This document shows, in pieces, positions 15,662 to 25,144 of a stretch of DNA of 58,562 nt. The notes under the pieces were generated by a model. The model was not told the DNA's origin. It worked only from the letters and a program-made list of their open reading frames with translations, and searched no databases. Origin of the DNA: Aquirufa ecclesiirivi (lineage in GTDB: Bacteria; Bacteroidota; Bacteroidia; Cytophagales; Spirosomataceae); the NCBI RefSeq assembly GCF_011250515.1, contig NZ_JAANOP010000012.1:1-58562 (forward strand), written 5' to 3'. Position 1 is the first letter of the stretch; each line of letters begins with the position of its first letter. The translations under genes were made by a program, and so were the position numbers.

Positions 15662-16768
15662 ATGAAAACACGCTTTCTCTCTTTAGACATTTTTCGGGGT
15701 ATCACCTTAGCCATGATGATTTTGGTGAATACCTCTGGAAATGGGGAGTTTACCTACGCTCCATTAAAACATGCTAGCTGGCATGGATTCACTCCAACCG
15801 ACCTAGTTTTCCCTTCCTTCTTATTCATGGTGGGTGTAGCGATGCGCTTTGCATTCAAGTCGTTTCAATTCCAACTGACACCGGCATTAAGGAATAAGAT
15901 TTTAAAAAGAACGGTCTTATTATTCCTCATCAATTACCTTATTTTCTACTTTCCATTCCTAGATTTTTCTTTTGAAAATATGCGTTTCCTCAACGTATTG
16001 CCTAGGATAGCGCTGTCTTATTGTGCCATTTCATTCATTGTTTTGCTTGTCAAAGAAAAGTGGCTTACTGCAGTGAATGTCGCCATTCTATTGCTCTACT
16101 GGATTTTAATGCTCGTTTTTGGCGACCATGGTGCGGCCTTTGATTTAGGTACCAATGCTGTTCGTAAGCTTGATTTATTCTTATTTGGTCCTTCTCATTT
16201 ATATCACGGAGATGGTATTGCCTTTGACCCAGAAGGACTTTTAAGTACGCTGCCTGCCTTTTCTACCTGTTTATTTGGTTATCAGGTAAGTCTGTTTTTA
16301 GAGAAAAGAAGGGTAGATGGCAAAGAAGTAACATTTCCTTTGGTGAGTGCTGGCGCAGGTCTTATTGTCTTGGCTTTGATTTGGGATTTAGCCTTTCCGA
16401 TCAACAAAAAGCTATGGTCAAGTTCATTTGTATTACTATGTGCTGGCATCGACTTCCTGTTAATCGCATTGATCTATTGGTGGATTGAAATCAAAGAAAG
16501 GAAGTTTGCCAATACATTTTTCTTGGTCTTTGGGACCAATTCTATTTTAGCCTATGGTATTTCAGAGCTCTTGGCCATTCAATTAAACAAATGGCAAATA
16601 GCTGAAGGTGATGGCACTACTTCGGCCAGCAATTGGATGTATTGGCACATTTTTGAACCTGTATTAGGTAAATACAATGGCTCTTTGGCCTATGCCATCA
16701 GCTTTGTACTGCTTTGCTGGATTATTTGCTACGTATTTTATCGCAAAAAATGGTTCTTAAAAGTCTAG
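15662..16768 (+). CDS. Membrane acyltransferase of the HGSNAT/NagX (DUF5009) type
   Basis: 368 residues with about ten hydrophobic segments. The N-terminus RFLSLDIFRGITLAMMILVNT and the block SWHGFTPTDLVFPSFLFMVGVAM (residues 38-60) are the hallmark of the heparan-alpha-glucosaminide N-acetyltransferase family; in NagX-type proteins the periplasmic sugar acetylation uses a His, here His41 in SWHGF. Bacteroidota members are thought to act on amino sugars. Starts 6 bases after the protease stop, so likely cotranscribed, and ends at a strong terminator. Confidence 0.88.
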   Translation: MKTRFLSLDIFRGITLAMMILVNTSGNGEFTYAPLKHASWHGFTPTDLVFPSFLFMVGVAMRFAFKSFQFQLTPALRNKILKRTVLLFLINYLIFYFPFLDFSFENMRFLNVLPRIALSYCAISFIVLLVKEKWLTAVNVAILLLYWILMLVFGDHGAAFDLGTNAVRKLDLFLFGPSHLYHGDGIAFDPEGLLSTLPAFSTCLFGYQVSLFLEKRRVDGKEVTFPLVSAGAGLIVLALIWDLAFPINKKLWSSSFVLLCAGIDFLLIALIYWWIEIKERKFANTFFLVFGTNSILAYGISELLAIQLNKWQIAEGDGTTSASNWMYWHIFEPVLGKYNGSLAYAISFVLLCWIICYVFYRKKWFLKV

Positions 16769-16782
16769 CTCTTGATTTAAAG

Positions 16783-16829
16783 TTCACAAAAAAAGCTCAT
16801 TAGGGGATCTAATGAGCTTTTTTTGTGAA
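16783..16829. terminator. Perfect 21-bp hairpin terminator
   Basis: Arms at 16783-16803 and 16809-16829 pair at all 21 positions around GGGAT; the core AGCTCATTAG is flanked by a 7-A run on the left and a 7-T run on the right, so it can work on both strands. It closes the protease-acyltransferase unit; the mcrC end lies 146 bases further on. Confidence 0.93.
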
Positions 16830-16974
16830 GTGATATTCTATTAACGATTTGGGGCTTGGCGAAGTGGTGAATTTTATCATCAAACTTGATACGAAGCACA
16901 AAGCTTCATTTAAGCACTAAATCGACACTTTCTTGTAGGTGCTGTTAGGCGTCTGGCCTTCTTGTCTTGCTTGT

Positions 16975-18294
16975 TTAAAAGTCGTTGTGTAATACATTGT
17001 CAAGCTTGATTAATAAATTTGTTTCAATTTCTGAATGGTCTACCGAAGACCAAAATGGCACGTCAACAATTTTGATTTTTATTTCCTCATTTTGATTTGA
17101 TTTCTGAATTTTGAAAACATAATCCTCTGCTAATTTTTCAGAGGTGTTCGGATAAATTAGAATTACTTTGTCTGTCCCTCTTCGATATGCGTAACTAATC
17201 ATTTGATACATATCTGTCTGCGAAACGCCTTTTTTGTTGTCAGCTGTCTTTAAATCCCATCTAGGCTTATACTTTGTGTCTATAATTATTTTCTCTTTGG
17301 TCTTTTTATTTGTCAATAGAATGTCGTGCTGTAGGTTGAATGTTTTCGGATTTTGATGAAGATAAAGTTCTGATTTTTGGGATTCAATTTCAAAGTCTTT
17401 GCTAAAATGGTCTTTTAGAAATCCCGAAATGAAATCTTCAAATACATATTCCATAGGAAAAAGTAAACTCCAATTTTTCATTTCATATTCAGCGTGAGAA
17501 TAAATTTGATTTTCAAGAATCATCCTACAGCATTGCATCACATCTTCATACTCGTCAAATAAAGTCGGTACTATTATTTGATTCATTTGATTTATTGTAC
17601 AGGTTTGGTCTTCAACTTCGTCAAGTATATGAATGATTTCATGAAGTATTCTTTGCGTTTCAGATATTGTCGTTTGTGTTAATAGAAGTCGAACACAATG
17701 TTTAATAATTCTATTGACTTTATTGTCGTAAACGAAAGGCTCATAATCACAATCAATAAATTGATGTCTGCCATACGATAAGCTTGTTGTATATCTATTA
17801 AAATTAATTTTTCCTCTTGGAGTCAATAATGCCTCTTCTACTTCCTCATAGGCCGAGTAAGGTTTTGCACTTACAGTTTCGTTGATTTGTTTTCCGATTA
17901 AATAAATAATTAATTCAGGGAATCGGTCGATTTCAAAGTTGTCTAGGAAAGATTGGTTAAAGGGAAATTTTATTTTTTTACAATAACTAAACCAAAAGAA
18001 CAAATGCCTATGCATTAAATCCTTATTTGGATATTGTATATTTTGAAAAACCTTTGGATATATTTCTAAAGAATCATCATTGCAATTTATAAAGCCAACA
18101 AAATTATTTGCTTTAGCTTTTTCGCCATCAAAAGAAATAAAAGGTTGATAATTTGAGCCATTTAAATTTTCTGTTTCTTGATTTTCATCAACCCATAGGT
18201 TTTTATAATCTTGCCATATAAAACGCAAGTATCCCTCAAGACCGTTTCTGTCTTTTACGGAAATCTGTTCGCCATATTCAAATAGAGTAAACAT
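16975..18294 (-). CDS. mcrC: McrC-like nuclease subunit of a type IV restriction system
   Basis: 439 residues from the ATG at 18294, which shares one base with the mcrB stop (TAATG). N-terminal beta-rich domain (INCNDDSLEIYPKVF), the McrC block LLTPRGKINFNRYTTSLSYGRH, then DCDYEPFVYDNKVNRIIKHCV, and a C-terminal PD-(D/E)xK nuclease: Asp324 in HDIL and Asp339-x-Lys341 in IIIDTKYK. McrC binds the McrB hexamer, stimulates GTP hydrolysis and cuts DNA. The pair is clearly richer in A/T than its neighbours, consistent with horizontal acquisition. An upstream in-frame ATG at 18318 is less likely because of the coupling. Confidence 0.92.
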   Translation of the reverse strand: MFTLFEYGEQISVKDRNGLEGYLRFIWQDYKNLWVDENQETENLNGSNYQPFISFDGEKAKANNFVGFINCNDDSLEIYPKVFQNIQYPNKDLMHRHLFFWFSYCKKIKFPFNQSFLDNFEIDRFPELIIYLIGKQINETVSAKPYSAYEEVEEALLTPRGKINFNRYTTSLSYGRHQFIDCDYEPFVYDNKVNRIIKHCVRLLLTQTTISETQRILHEIIHILDEVEDQTCTINQMNQIIVPTLFDEYEDVMQCCRMILENQIYSHAEYEMKNWSLLFPMEYVFEDFISGFLKDHFSKDFEIESQKSELYLHQNPKTFNLQHDILLTNKKTKEKIIIDTKYKPRWDLKTADNKKGVSQTDMYQMISYAYRRGTDKVILIYPNTSEKLAEDYVFKIQKSNQNEEIKIKIVDVPFWSSVDHSEIETNLLIKLDNVLHNDF

Positions 18295-20639
18295 TAACTT
18301 ATCGGTTGAATAATCCAATCATATTTCTCAATGTCATATTTTATACTCCACGAACTATTTTTAAATATTTCTTCGACAACTTCAGTTTTACCTGAAAAAT
18401 ATTCCATAAGAAGCGGAATAATTTTGTTTTTAATAATTTTGAATGTGTCGAGACCAGTCATAAAATAGGCATGCCCAATTAGATAGTCAGCCGATTTTTT
18501 ACGAGAATATATTTCCTTGTTGATGTGCTTGAGAAAAACGCCATCACTCTCTTCCAACTTACTATAATCAGGGAAATATCCAACAAACTCAAAACGTCTC
18601 CTAAGAGCAATATCGATAAGAGCTATTGATTTATCAGCGGTATTCATCGTACCAACAAGATAAAGATTTGGCGATACGCCAAATTCTTTATCTCCGTTTG
18701 GTAATGTAAGTCGCAATTCGTTTTTTGCATCAATTCTTTTGTCTTCTTCTAGAAGTGTAATTAATTCTCCAAATACTTTTGAAATATTCGCACGATTAAT
18801 TTCATCAATGATTAAGACGAAATTTTTAAGTTTCTCTTTTTGTCCGTTGCCTACTGGTGTTCTTTTTTCTTGGATAAGTTTTACTAGAGGATAATAATAG
18901 GCGGCAAGTCCAGAAGTAACTTCTTTAATCCCTTCAACGACATCTTGAAGTGTTTGAATACTTAAAGTGTGCTGAGTACCGCCAGATGGTTTTGTAAAAT
19001 GAATCCTGGTGTCACTTACATCAGTTATTTTGTATTTTAAACCCGAAACCATTGTAATTTCAACGCTTTCATTCTTTTCTTCAATTGGCTTAATGATTTC
19101 ATTGAAAACTTGGTCAAAAGATTTAGCTAATGCCGTTTGTTCTTTTGAAGCAAAATAATTTTCTCTAGCTTTTTTCGCTATCTCATAAAATATTCCTTTG
19201 TAAGGTTTGAATCGTAAATGCTCGAACTCAATATCGGGTCTTATTCCTACCATAAAATCTTCGTAGGAATAGTTTTGATGAAATGTAACAAATTCGATTT
19301 GTCCTTCTTTTTTTAACTTGTCAAAAGCCACTTTGCTTTCCTCATGATTACTTTTAATACCTGTAACAATTTCAACTGCTTTGTCAATGCTATTGTAAGT
19401 CTTACCTGTGCCAGGAGGGCCAAATAAGATAATATTGTTCGGGTGCTTTTGTAATTCTCCTTCCACCTTAATTTTTGTAGCACCTTCGGAAATAAACTCT
19501 ACTCCAAAATGAGGCTCAAAAATATTTGTGTTTGCCTCTTCTATTTTATCAATTGTAATTTCTGTAAACGTGCTGTTCCCACTTGGATAAATAAACTCTT
19601 TGAATGATTTTAAAGGAGAAGGGTCAGGGTTTGTCGCTGATTTAATGTATTCAACTTCTCTATATATCCATCCATTTTCATCAGTTATATCTTCGGGAAC
19701 ATAGCCCCAAGAACCAGCTTTTACTTTTGCAATCGTAAATAACTCATTTCCGCCTATTGTAATGTAAACATAGTCGCCTTCTGTTAAATCATTTTTAAAG
19801 GCTTCTGCTTGTCCTTTTCCGGTGTTTTCATGAATTACTATCCATTGATTCTCTTTAAATACATCTCTTATACTTTCATTAGCTTTTGTTTTAAAGGAGC
19901 CATGCGATATTTTGTAAAGTCTTTTTTGATTGAGAGGAATAGTCAGTAATTTATCCTTTATCGGCTCATCATCGATTATCAAGTTTTTGTTGTCCGAATA
20001 CAACTTTATCATCTCTTCAAAATCAAAATTTTCAGGAGATACTTCAATCGGACCTTTTAAATATGATTCGTCTGAATGTCTGTAAACACCGTAATTAATT
20101 GTACCGTGATGAAAGTCAGCGAAAATTTGTAAGCCTGTCGATTGAGTTGCTTGTTTGTTGTTGAATATTGCAAACCACAGTCTATCGCTTCCTTGTTGTC
20201 TTGCTCCTTGGAAGTCAAAGTATATTTGCTTTACTTTTCCATTTAAATCAAGTCGATTGATTATTTCAGAAATAAAATCATCAATAAATTTTCTTATTGG
20301 ATTGTGTCCGTAGAAAGTGATGATTGGAAAGAAAATCGAAAAATAGTTTTTGTAGGCACGATATTGATTCTCTTTTCCTGTCTTATGTTTAACAATGAAG
20401 CCTTCAAGTGTTGACAAGTCGAGTTTATTTCCCTCTTTAAGAAATTTTAAAACGTCTTTTCTTAAGTCAACAATAACACCTGAGCGTGAAGCGTAATAAT
20501 CGGAAGCCTTTTGTAGTTCGTCTTGTGGGACTGAATTTAATTTTGCTACTAAAGCATTATTGTCGGCATAGAGAGTTGCTATTTCTGTCGAAATTTCACA
20601 AACCTCTTTAACTCCTTTTTTAATTTCTTGTTCTGTCAT
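18294..20639 (-). CDS. mcrB: McrB-like AAA+ GTPase subunit with MrcB-type N-domain
   Basis: 781 residues. Residues 1-200 resemble the MrcB N-terminal DNA-binding domain (DUF3578): KQIYFDFQGARQQGSDRLW, FADFHHGTINYGVY. Residues 255-340 look like a second, PUA/EVE-like reader (WIVIHENTGKG, EGDYVYITIGG, GSWGYVPEDI). AAA+ motor from about 400: Walker A GPPGTGKT (407-414), Walker B LIIDEINRAN (D612, E613) and the McrB signature MNTADKS with ALRRRFEF. This is the motor of a modified-DNA restriction system. First gene of a two-gene unit; no strong promoter recognised in the 150 bases before it. Confidence 0.92.
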   Translation of the reverse strand: MTEQEIKKGVKEVCEISTEIATLYADNNALVAKLNSVPQDELQKASDYYASRSGVIVDLRKDVLKFLKEGNKLDLSTLEGFIVKHKTGKENQYRAYKNYFSIFFPIITFYGHNPIRKFIDDFISEIINRLDLNGKVKQIYFDFQGARQQGSDRLWFAIFNNKQATQSTGLQIFADFHHGTINYGVYRHSDESYLKGPIEVSPENFDFEEMIKLYSDNKNLIIDDEPIKDKLLTIPLNQKRLYKISHGSFKTKANESIRDVFKENQWIVIHENTGKGQAEAFKNDLTEGDYVYITIGGNELFTIAKVKAGSWGYVPEDITDENGWIYREVEYIKSATNPDPSPLKSFKEFIYPSGNSTFTEITIDKIEEANTNIFEPHFGVEFISEGATKIKVEGELQKHPNNIILFGPPGTGKTYNSIDKAVEIVTGIKSNHEESKVAFDKLKKEGQIEFVTFHQNYSYEDFMVGIRPDIEFEHLRFKPYKGIFYEIAKKARENYFASKEQTALAKSFDQVFNEIIKPIEEKNESVEITMVSGLKYKITDVSDTRIHFTKPSGGTQHTLSIQTLQDVVEGIKEVTSGLAAYYYPLVKLIQEKRTPVGNGQKEKLKNFVLIIDEINRANISKVFGELITLLEEDKRIDAKNELRLTLPNGDKEFGVSPNLYLVGTMNTADKSIALIDIALRRRFEFVGYFPDYSKLEESDGVFLKHINKEIYSRKKSADYLIGHAYFMTGLDTFKIIKNKIIPLLMEYFSGKTEVVEEIFKNSSWSIKYDIEKYDWIIQPIS

Positions 20640-20788
20640 ATTGTCGATTTATTTTCTGTCGGTGTCGGTTTCACAGGCTTGTGCCTAACTAGTATATATG
20701 TCTGACAAAATCAGACCTATCTCTCCACTTTTGGAATAATGTACCGGCGTCTGAGACATATGTAGTTGGTACCCCAAAGGTTTTGCCA

Positions 20789-21706
20789 CTAACTATACAA
20801 CATCGCCGCTCCAAATACCCCTGCGCTATCCCCCAATTTAGGTTTAACCACCGGTGTATGTACTTCTCTGGAATTAAAAATATACTTTTTAATACGCTCG
20901 TAGCCTTCAGAATACAATAAATCGACATTGCCCACTCCTCCTCCAATCACAATCACATCTGGGTCCATTACATTGATTAAAGTGGAAATGGCCCTTCCGA
21001 AATAATCCACCATACGCTCCACGGTCGCTTCAGCAGCTGAATCCGAATGATCCTTGGCAGCCTGTAAAATCTCCTTTAACTTCATTTTTTTACCAGAATG
21101 CTTTTCGTAATATTTCTCTAAAGCAGGTCCTGAAATTACGGTTTCTACACATCCCGATTTACCACAATAACAGGCATCTCCATCATCTTCTAAAATATTA
21201 TGACCCCATTCTCCACCAATGCCATGTAGGCCATTGATAATCTTTCCGTGAACCACGAGGCCTCCTCCTACTCCTGTACCCATAATAACGCCAAAAGCGA
21301 CTTCCGCATTCGGGTTAACATCTTGTACTGCCCCCAACAAAGTTTCCGCCAAAGCAAAGCAATTGGCATCATTCGCTAGTTTTACCTCGCAGCCTAATGT
21401 ATTCGCTAAATCCGTCGCTAAGGCTTGTCCATTCAAACAAACGGTATTGCAGTTTTTCATGGTATTGGTCAAGGGATTTAACACACCTGGTGTAGCAAAT
21501 CCAATGGCCTTGGGCTTTTCGCCGATGATTCCCGTCACTCGGTCAACCAAAATCTTAATTTGTGCAATGATATGATCATAGCCCTTGGCTGATTCCGTAT
21601 CAATCCGCTCTCTTAGTACTACTTGGCTTGGATTCTTCTTTTCCAAAACCGCACATTCAATCTTTGTCCCCCCCAAATCAATCCCCCATAATAATTCTTT
21701 GTTCAT
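20789..21706 (-). CDS. ROK-family sugar kinase (probable glucokinase)
   Basis: 305 residues from the ATG at 21706 (MNKELLWGIDLGGTKIE). A phosphate-1 loop DLGGTK is at the N-terminus, GTGVGGGLV and the substrate block GEWGHN follow, and the ROK zinc site is CYCGKSGCVET. A longer start at 21745 would overlap rsgA by 26 bases and add 13 residues without family likeness. Phosphorylates a hexose, most simply glucose; the exact sugar is not determined by these motifs. 13 bases behind rsgA, so in the waaA-rsgA-kinase unit. Confidence 0.9.
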   Translation of the reverse strand: MNKELLWGIDLGGTKIECAVLEKKNPSQVVLRERIDTESAKGYDHIIAQIKILVDRVTGIIGEKPKAIGFATPGVLNPLTNTMKNCNTVCLNGQALATDLANTLGCEVKLANDANCFALAETLLGAVQDVNPNAEVAFGVIMGTGVGGGLVVHGKIINGLHGIGGEWGHNILEDDGDACYCGKSGCVETVISGPALEKYYEKHSGKKMKLKEILQAAKDHSDSAAEATVERMVDYFGRAISTLINVMDPDVIVIGGGVGNVDLLYSEGYERIKKYIFNSREVHTPVVKPKLGDSAGVFGAAMLYS

Positions 21707-21719
21707 CGTTTTTTTAGGT

Positions 21720-22658
21720 TTAGCGTCTATTATCATTATTTTCAAGCATACTCAAATAACTAAAATACCGAGACTCGGCAATATCTCCCTGCTCCAAAGC
21801 TTCTCGCACCACGCAGCCCGGTTCCGACAAATGCATGCAATTATTAAACTTACATTGGCCAAGTAGTTCACGCATTTCTGGGAAATAATGCGCCAATTCT
21901 TCTTTCTCTATTTCCAAAATCCCCAATTCCTTGATCCCAGGGCTATCTATCAAATAGGTATCTTTCCCCAATTCCCACATGGTGGAATAGGTAGTCGTAT
22001 GAACTCCTTTTTCCGCAAAATCAGATACTTCTTTGGTTTTGATATGTAAATCTGGGGCTACGATATTCATCAAACTGGATTTTCCTACCCCAGAATGGCC
22101 AGACATTAAAGATACTTTACCTTGAAACATCTCAGTAAACTCTTCTATCCCTTGCTCCTTAGGTATGGAGGTAAACAATATTCCATAGCCCAATGATTGA
22201 TATAATCCTGCCCATTCAAAAACCTGATCTTGTTCTTCCTCATTCAGCAAATCCATTTTATTGAACACGATTTGTACCGGAATACGAAATGCCTCAGCTG
22301 TGACTAAAAATCGATCTAAAAAACCTAAAGAAGTTTTAGGCATCTTAAAAGTCATGATAAATATTGCCTGATCAATGTTGGCGGCCAGCAATTGTCCTTG
22401 GCCCGTTTTATGGACCGATTTACGAATCAAATAGTTTTGTCGGGGTAAAATCTCCACAATTAAAACCGTTTGATGTACTTCATCCTCCATTTCGTACATA
22501 ACCCAATCACCCACAGCAATGGGGTTGGAAGTTTGAGGACCTTTTAGTTTAAATTTCCCTTTCAATCGCCCATGATATACCTTTCCTTCTTCCGAACGAA
22601 CTTCATACCAAGAACCCGTGGAGCGAACAATCAATCCTTTTTTCTTAGACTCAGTCAT
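21720..22658 (-). CDS. rsgA: Ribosome small-subunit-dependent GTPase A
   Basis: 312 residues. N-terminal OB-fold (to about 80), then the circularly permuted GTPase order: FNKMD (G4) before the P-loop SGHSGVGKSSL (G1) and DSPGI (G3), and a C-terminal zinc-binding motif CKFNNCMHLSEPGC. Acts in late maturation of the 30S subunit. Start overlaps the waaA end by 8 bases, so translation is coupled. Confidence 0.96.
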   Translation of the reverse strand: MTESKKKGLIVRSTGSWYEVRSEEGKVYHGRLKGKFKLKGPQTSNPIAVGDWVMYEMEDEVHQTVLIVEILPRQNYLIRKSVHKTGQGQLLAANIDQAIFIMTFKMPKTSLGFLDRFLVTAEAFRIPVQIVFNKMDLLNEEEQDQVFEWAGLYQSLGYGILFTSIPKEQGIEEFTEMFQGKVSLMSGHSGVGKSSLMNIVAPDLHIKTKEVSDFAEKGVHTTTYSTMWELGKDTYLIDSPGIKELGILEIEKEELAHYFPEMRELLGQCKFNNCMHLSEPGCVVREALEQGDIAESRYFSYLSMLENNDNRR

Positions 22659-23901
22659 GTTGTAAGTTCATTAAAATGTGCATGATGGCATCCGTCGCAC
22701 CCATATTTTTTGCAATGAAAGCTTCTGATTTAGCCTTAATTTGCGCTCTTTGATCGGGATTTTTCCACAAGCCTAACCAGTATTTTTCTAAGTCTTCGGT
22801 GGTAGAAATAGTTTGAGCGATACCCTCTTCCAATAAGGCACAAGCTTCTCTAAATTTCAAGTAATTCTGATCTCCAAAAGCGATGACGGGACCAAACACG
22901 GCGGCTTCCAAGGTATTGTGCAATCCAGCACCATAAGCTCCACCAATAAAAGCGAAATCGGCACCTTGGTAAATCGAAGATAGGCGACCAACTTCATTCA
23001 CTAATACTACTTGATGTTTAGCTAAGTCTTCTGTTGAACTACCTTTAGAATAAACAGTTGGTAAAGTAATAGCACGTTTCCATTGTTCCAATTCAGCTTC
23101 ATGGATTTCATGCGGGACAATGACCCATTTGATGGGTAACGATTGTTTATTGATCAAAGGTATTATTCGATCCATGTCGGCTTGCCAAACGGATCCCAAG
23201 ACAGCAAAGGCTTGTCCATCTAAAAATTCATCTAATAAATCCCAAGAACTCACTTGCTTGGACTGAGCATAAACCCGATCAAATCGAGTATCTCCTGCTA
23301 CTTGCACATGAGATATTCCAATACTTTCCAATAAATCTTTCGATGCCGCATCTTGGACAAACAAATGAGTAAACTGCCTCAATATGTTACGATAAAAACC
23401 ACCATACCAAGCAAAAAATACTTGCTTGGGTCGAAATATCGCAGATACTAGCAATAAGGGAATCTGTCGTTTGGCTAATCCTGTCAGGTAGAAATGCCAA
23501 AATTCATATTTGACAAAAATGGCTAAAGATGGTTTTACAAGGTCTAAAAAACGCTGGCTTGCCCTTGCGCCATCCATGGGTAAATAGGAAACGAAATCCA
23601 CTCCCGAAAAATTCTTACGAACTTCATAACCAGACGGCGAAAAAAAAGTTACTAAAATAAAATGCGAAGGAAACTGCTTTTTATAAGCTTCAATGATGGG
23701 TCTTCCCTGTTCAAATTCCCCCAAAGAGGCTGTATGAAACCAAGCAACGGGTTGAACTTGATGAGCAAACGTTTTTTCGAGACCTTGCCAAACTTCCATT
23801 TGACCTTGATTCCAACGTTTAGCCTTGGGATGGAACTTTGACAAGCCTCTCAGGGTTTGACGATACAAAAACAAGGCAAAAGAATACAGCCAAACTCTCA
23901 A
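22651..23901 (-). CDS. waaA: 3-deoxy-D-manno-octulosonic acid (KDO) transferase
   Basis: 416 residues, GT30 family. N-terminal membrane anchor (WLYSFALFLYR), the N-domain block WFHTASLGEFEQGRPIIE with the catalytic Glu, IFVKYEFWHFYL, VAGDTRFDRV, and the CMP-KDO binding C-domain with LSSIYQGADFAFIGGAYGAGLHN and EAAVFG. Transfers KDO to lipid A precursor on the cytoplasmic face of the inner membrane. First gene of a unit with rsgA and the ROK kinase; divergent from ytxJ. Confidence 0.95.
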   Translation of the reverse strand: MRVWLYSFALFLYRQTLRGLSKFHPKAKRWNQGQMEVWQGLEKTFAHQVQPVAWFHTASLGEFEQGRPIIEAYKKQFPSHFILVTFFSPSGYEVRKNFSGVDFVSYLPMDGARASQRFLDLVKPSLAIFVKYEFWHFYLTGLAKRQIPLLLVSAIFRPKQVFFAWYGGFYRNILRQFTHLFVQDAASKDLLESIGISHVQVAGDTRFDRVYAQSKQVSSWDLLDEFLDGQAFAVLGSVWQADMDRIIPLINKQSLPIKWVIVPHEIHEAELEQWKRAITLPTVYSKGSSTEDLAKHQVVLVNEVGRLSSIYQGADFAFIGGAYGAGLHNTLEAAVFGPVIAFGDQNYLKFREACALLEEGIAQTISTTEDLEKYWLGLWKNPDQRAQIKAKSEAFIAKNMGATDAIMHILMNLQHD

Positions 23902-23967
23902 GTTTTTCTTAAATTTGAAGGTGAATCTTTAAAATTACGAAATAAGCAGAAAACCTGCATCATTCTT

Positions 23968-24300
23968 ATGAACTGGAATACATTAAACGACGCTCAGCAA
24001 GTAGCTCAAATCTTAGAAGATTCTCAAAAACAACCTGTCATTATTTTTAAACATAGCACCCGTTGTTCTATCTCCGCCACTTCCTTAAATAGACTAGAAA
24101 GGGCTTGGGATCAAGATAATACCCCAGCATATTTATTAGATTTAATTGCTTTTCGACCTATTTCTAATCAAATTGCTGAAACATTTCAAGTAGAACATCA
24201 ATCGCCCCAAATTTTAGTTATTGATGGAGGTAAATGTACTTACCATGCCTCTCATTGGGACATTTCCAATGAGGATTTGAAACCATATACTAGCCGTTAA
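23968..24300 (+). CDS. ytxJ: YtxJ-like redox-active protein, bacillithiol-linked
   Basis: 110 residues with a thioredoxin-like fold: VIIFKHSTRCSIS, where the redox Cys lies in a TRCSIS motif without the second Cys of thioredoxins, then PAYLLDLIAFRPISNQIAE and HQSPQILVIDGGK with the cis-Pro. The monothiol site is that of YtxJ/BrxC-type bacilliredoxins that remove bacillithiol from proteins; many Bacteroidota make bacillithiol. The frame opens at 23857, overlapping waaA, but the start MNWNTLND at 23968 matches the family. A TAAATTTG element is at 23910-23917. First gene of a tight unit reaching the lycopene cyclase. Confidence 0.85.
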   Translation: MNWNTLNDAQQVAQILEDSQKQPVIIFKHSTRCSISATSLNRLERAWDQDNTPAYLLDLIAFRPISNQIAETFQVEHQSPQILVIDGGKCTYHASHWDISNEDLKPYTSR

Positions 24301-24301
24301 C

Positions 24302-25138
24302 ATGAAGCAGGCTTTACCTCATTATATTTTGGCTCTTTTATTGATGCCCGCGTTGGTGTGGGCGCAACGAAGTGGTAGTAACAGCACCACAACTAGTCCA
24401 AATCAAAGCAGTAGTAAAGCCAATAATACTTCGAGTAAAACAGGTAATATTCCCGCAGCCGCTGGTTCACTGGCAGAACGAGGAACCTGGGCCATTGGAT
24501 TAACCACCACGACCAATTCTGGGATTTTTGGTGGTATCAATTTGCGGAAATCTTGGAATAAGAATCCGAGTCGCCAACCCATCATTGGGCTAGACATTGT
24601 CAATGTAAAGGATTATCGAGAGTTCACTTCCCCTTTTTCTTATAACGGACGAAGCTACATTGAAGGTAAGTTAAACAACCTATTGATCGTTAGACCAGAA
24701 TTTGGGATGCAATGGATGTTGTTCAAAAAATCCAGTGAAGGAGGAGCCGCTTTACGTGGAATTTTAGCTACAGGACCTAGTCTAGGTGTTAAAATCCCCT
24801 ACTATGTGGATGTCTCTTTTTTAGATCCTACCACAGGAAGAACCATCATTAAATCAATTCCTTACACAGAATCCATGACCAACACCACTGGCCGCTCAGT
24901 AATCGTCGGTGAAGGAGGTTATTTTGTGGGTAGTGCTGATGCTAAAATGGTGCCGGGGTGGCATCTGAAATCGGGCTTTGACATAGAACTAAATACGATT
25001 AAGCATAATTATTTAAGTTTGGAAGTAGGCTTTATTGTGGATGTATTCCAAAATCCTGTCGAAATGCTTAACCAAACAAGCCCTAGATCAGTTTACACAA
25101 CGGGTTACTTAACTTTTTTCTTCGGAAGAACATATTGA
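24302..25138 (+). CDS. Conserved outer-membrane-type protein of unknown function
   Basis: 278 residues: signal peptide (1-21, ending VWAQ), a low-complexity Ser/Thr/Asn linker to about residue 60 (SNSTTTSPNQSSSK, NNTSSKTGN), then alternating strands with many aromatic-Gly turns (TWAIGLTTTTNSGIFGG, LLIVRPEFGMQWMLF, YLSLEVGFIVDVF) and an end in FFFGRTY, a C-terminal aromatic typical of outer-membrane barrels. No enzymatic motif. It begins one base after the ytxJ stop and ends 6 bases before lipA. Confidence 0.7.
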   Translation: MKQALPHYILALLLMPALVWAQRSGSNSTTTSPNQSSSKANNTSSKTGNIPAAAGSLAERGTWAIGLTTTTNSGIFGGINLRKSWNKNPSRQPIIGLDIVNVKDYREFTSPFSYNGRSYIEGKLNNLLIVRPEFGMQWMLFKKSSEGGAALRGILATGPSLGVKIPYYVDVSFLDPTTGRTIIKSIPYTESMTNTTGRSVIVGEGGYFVGSADAKMVPGWHLKSGFDIELNTIKHNYLSLEVGFIVDVFQNPVEMLNQTSPRSVYTTGYLTFFFGRTY

Positions 25139-25144
25139 TACAAG

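Noticed and set aside
16830..16974. Complete integron attC downstream of mcrC
   Set aside because: After GCCTAAC on the minus strand no matching GTTRRRY partner or L'/L'' pairing was found in the following 130 bases; only a small GAAGC/GCTTC hairpin.
20689..20946. Minus-strand 85-codon frame at the ROK gene end
   Set aside because: Overlaps the intact ROK kinase in another frame and has no domain.
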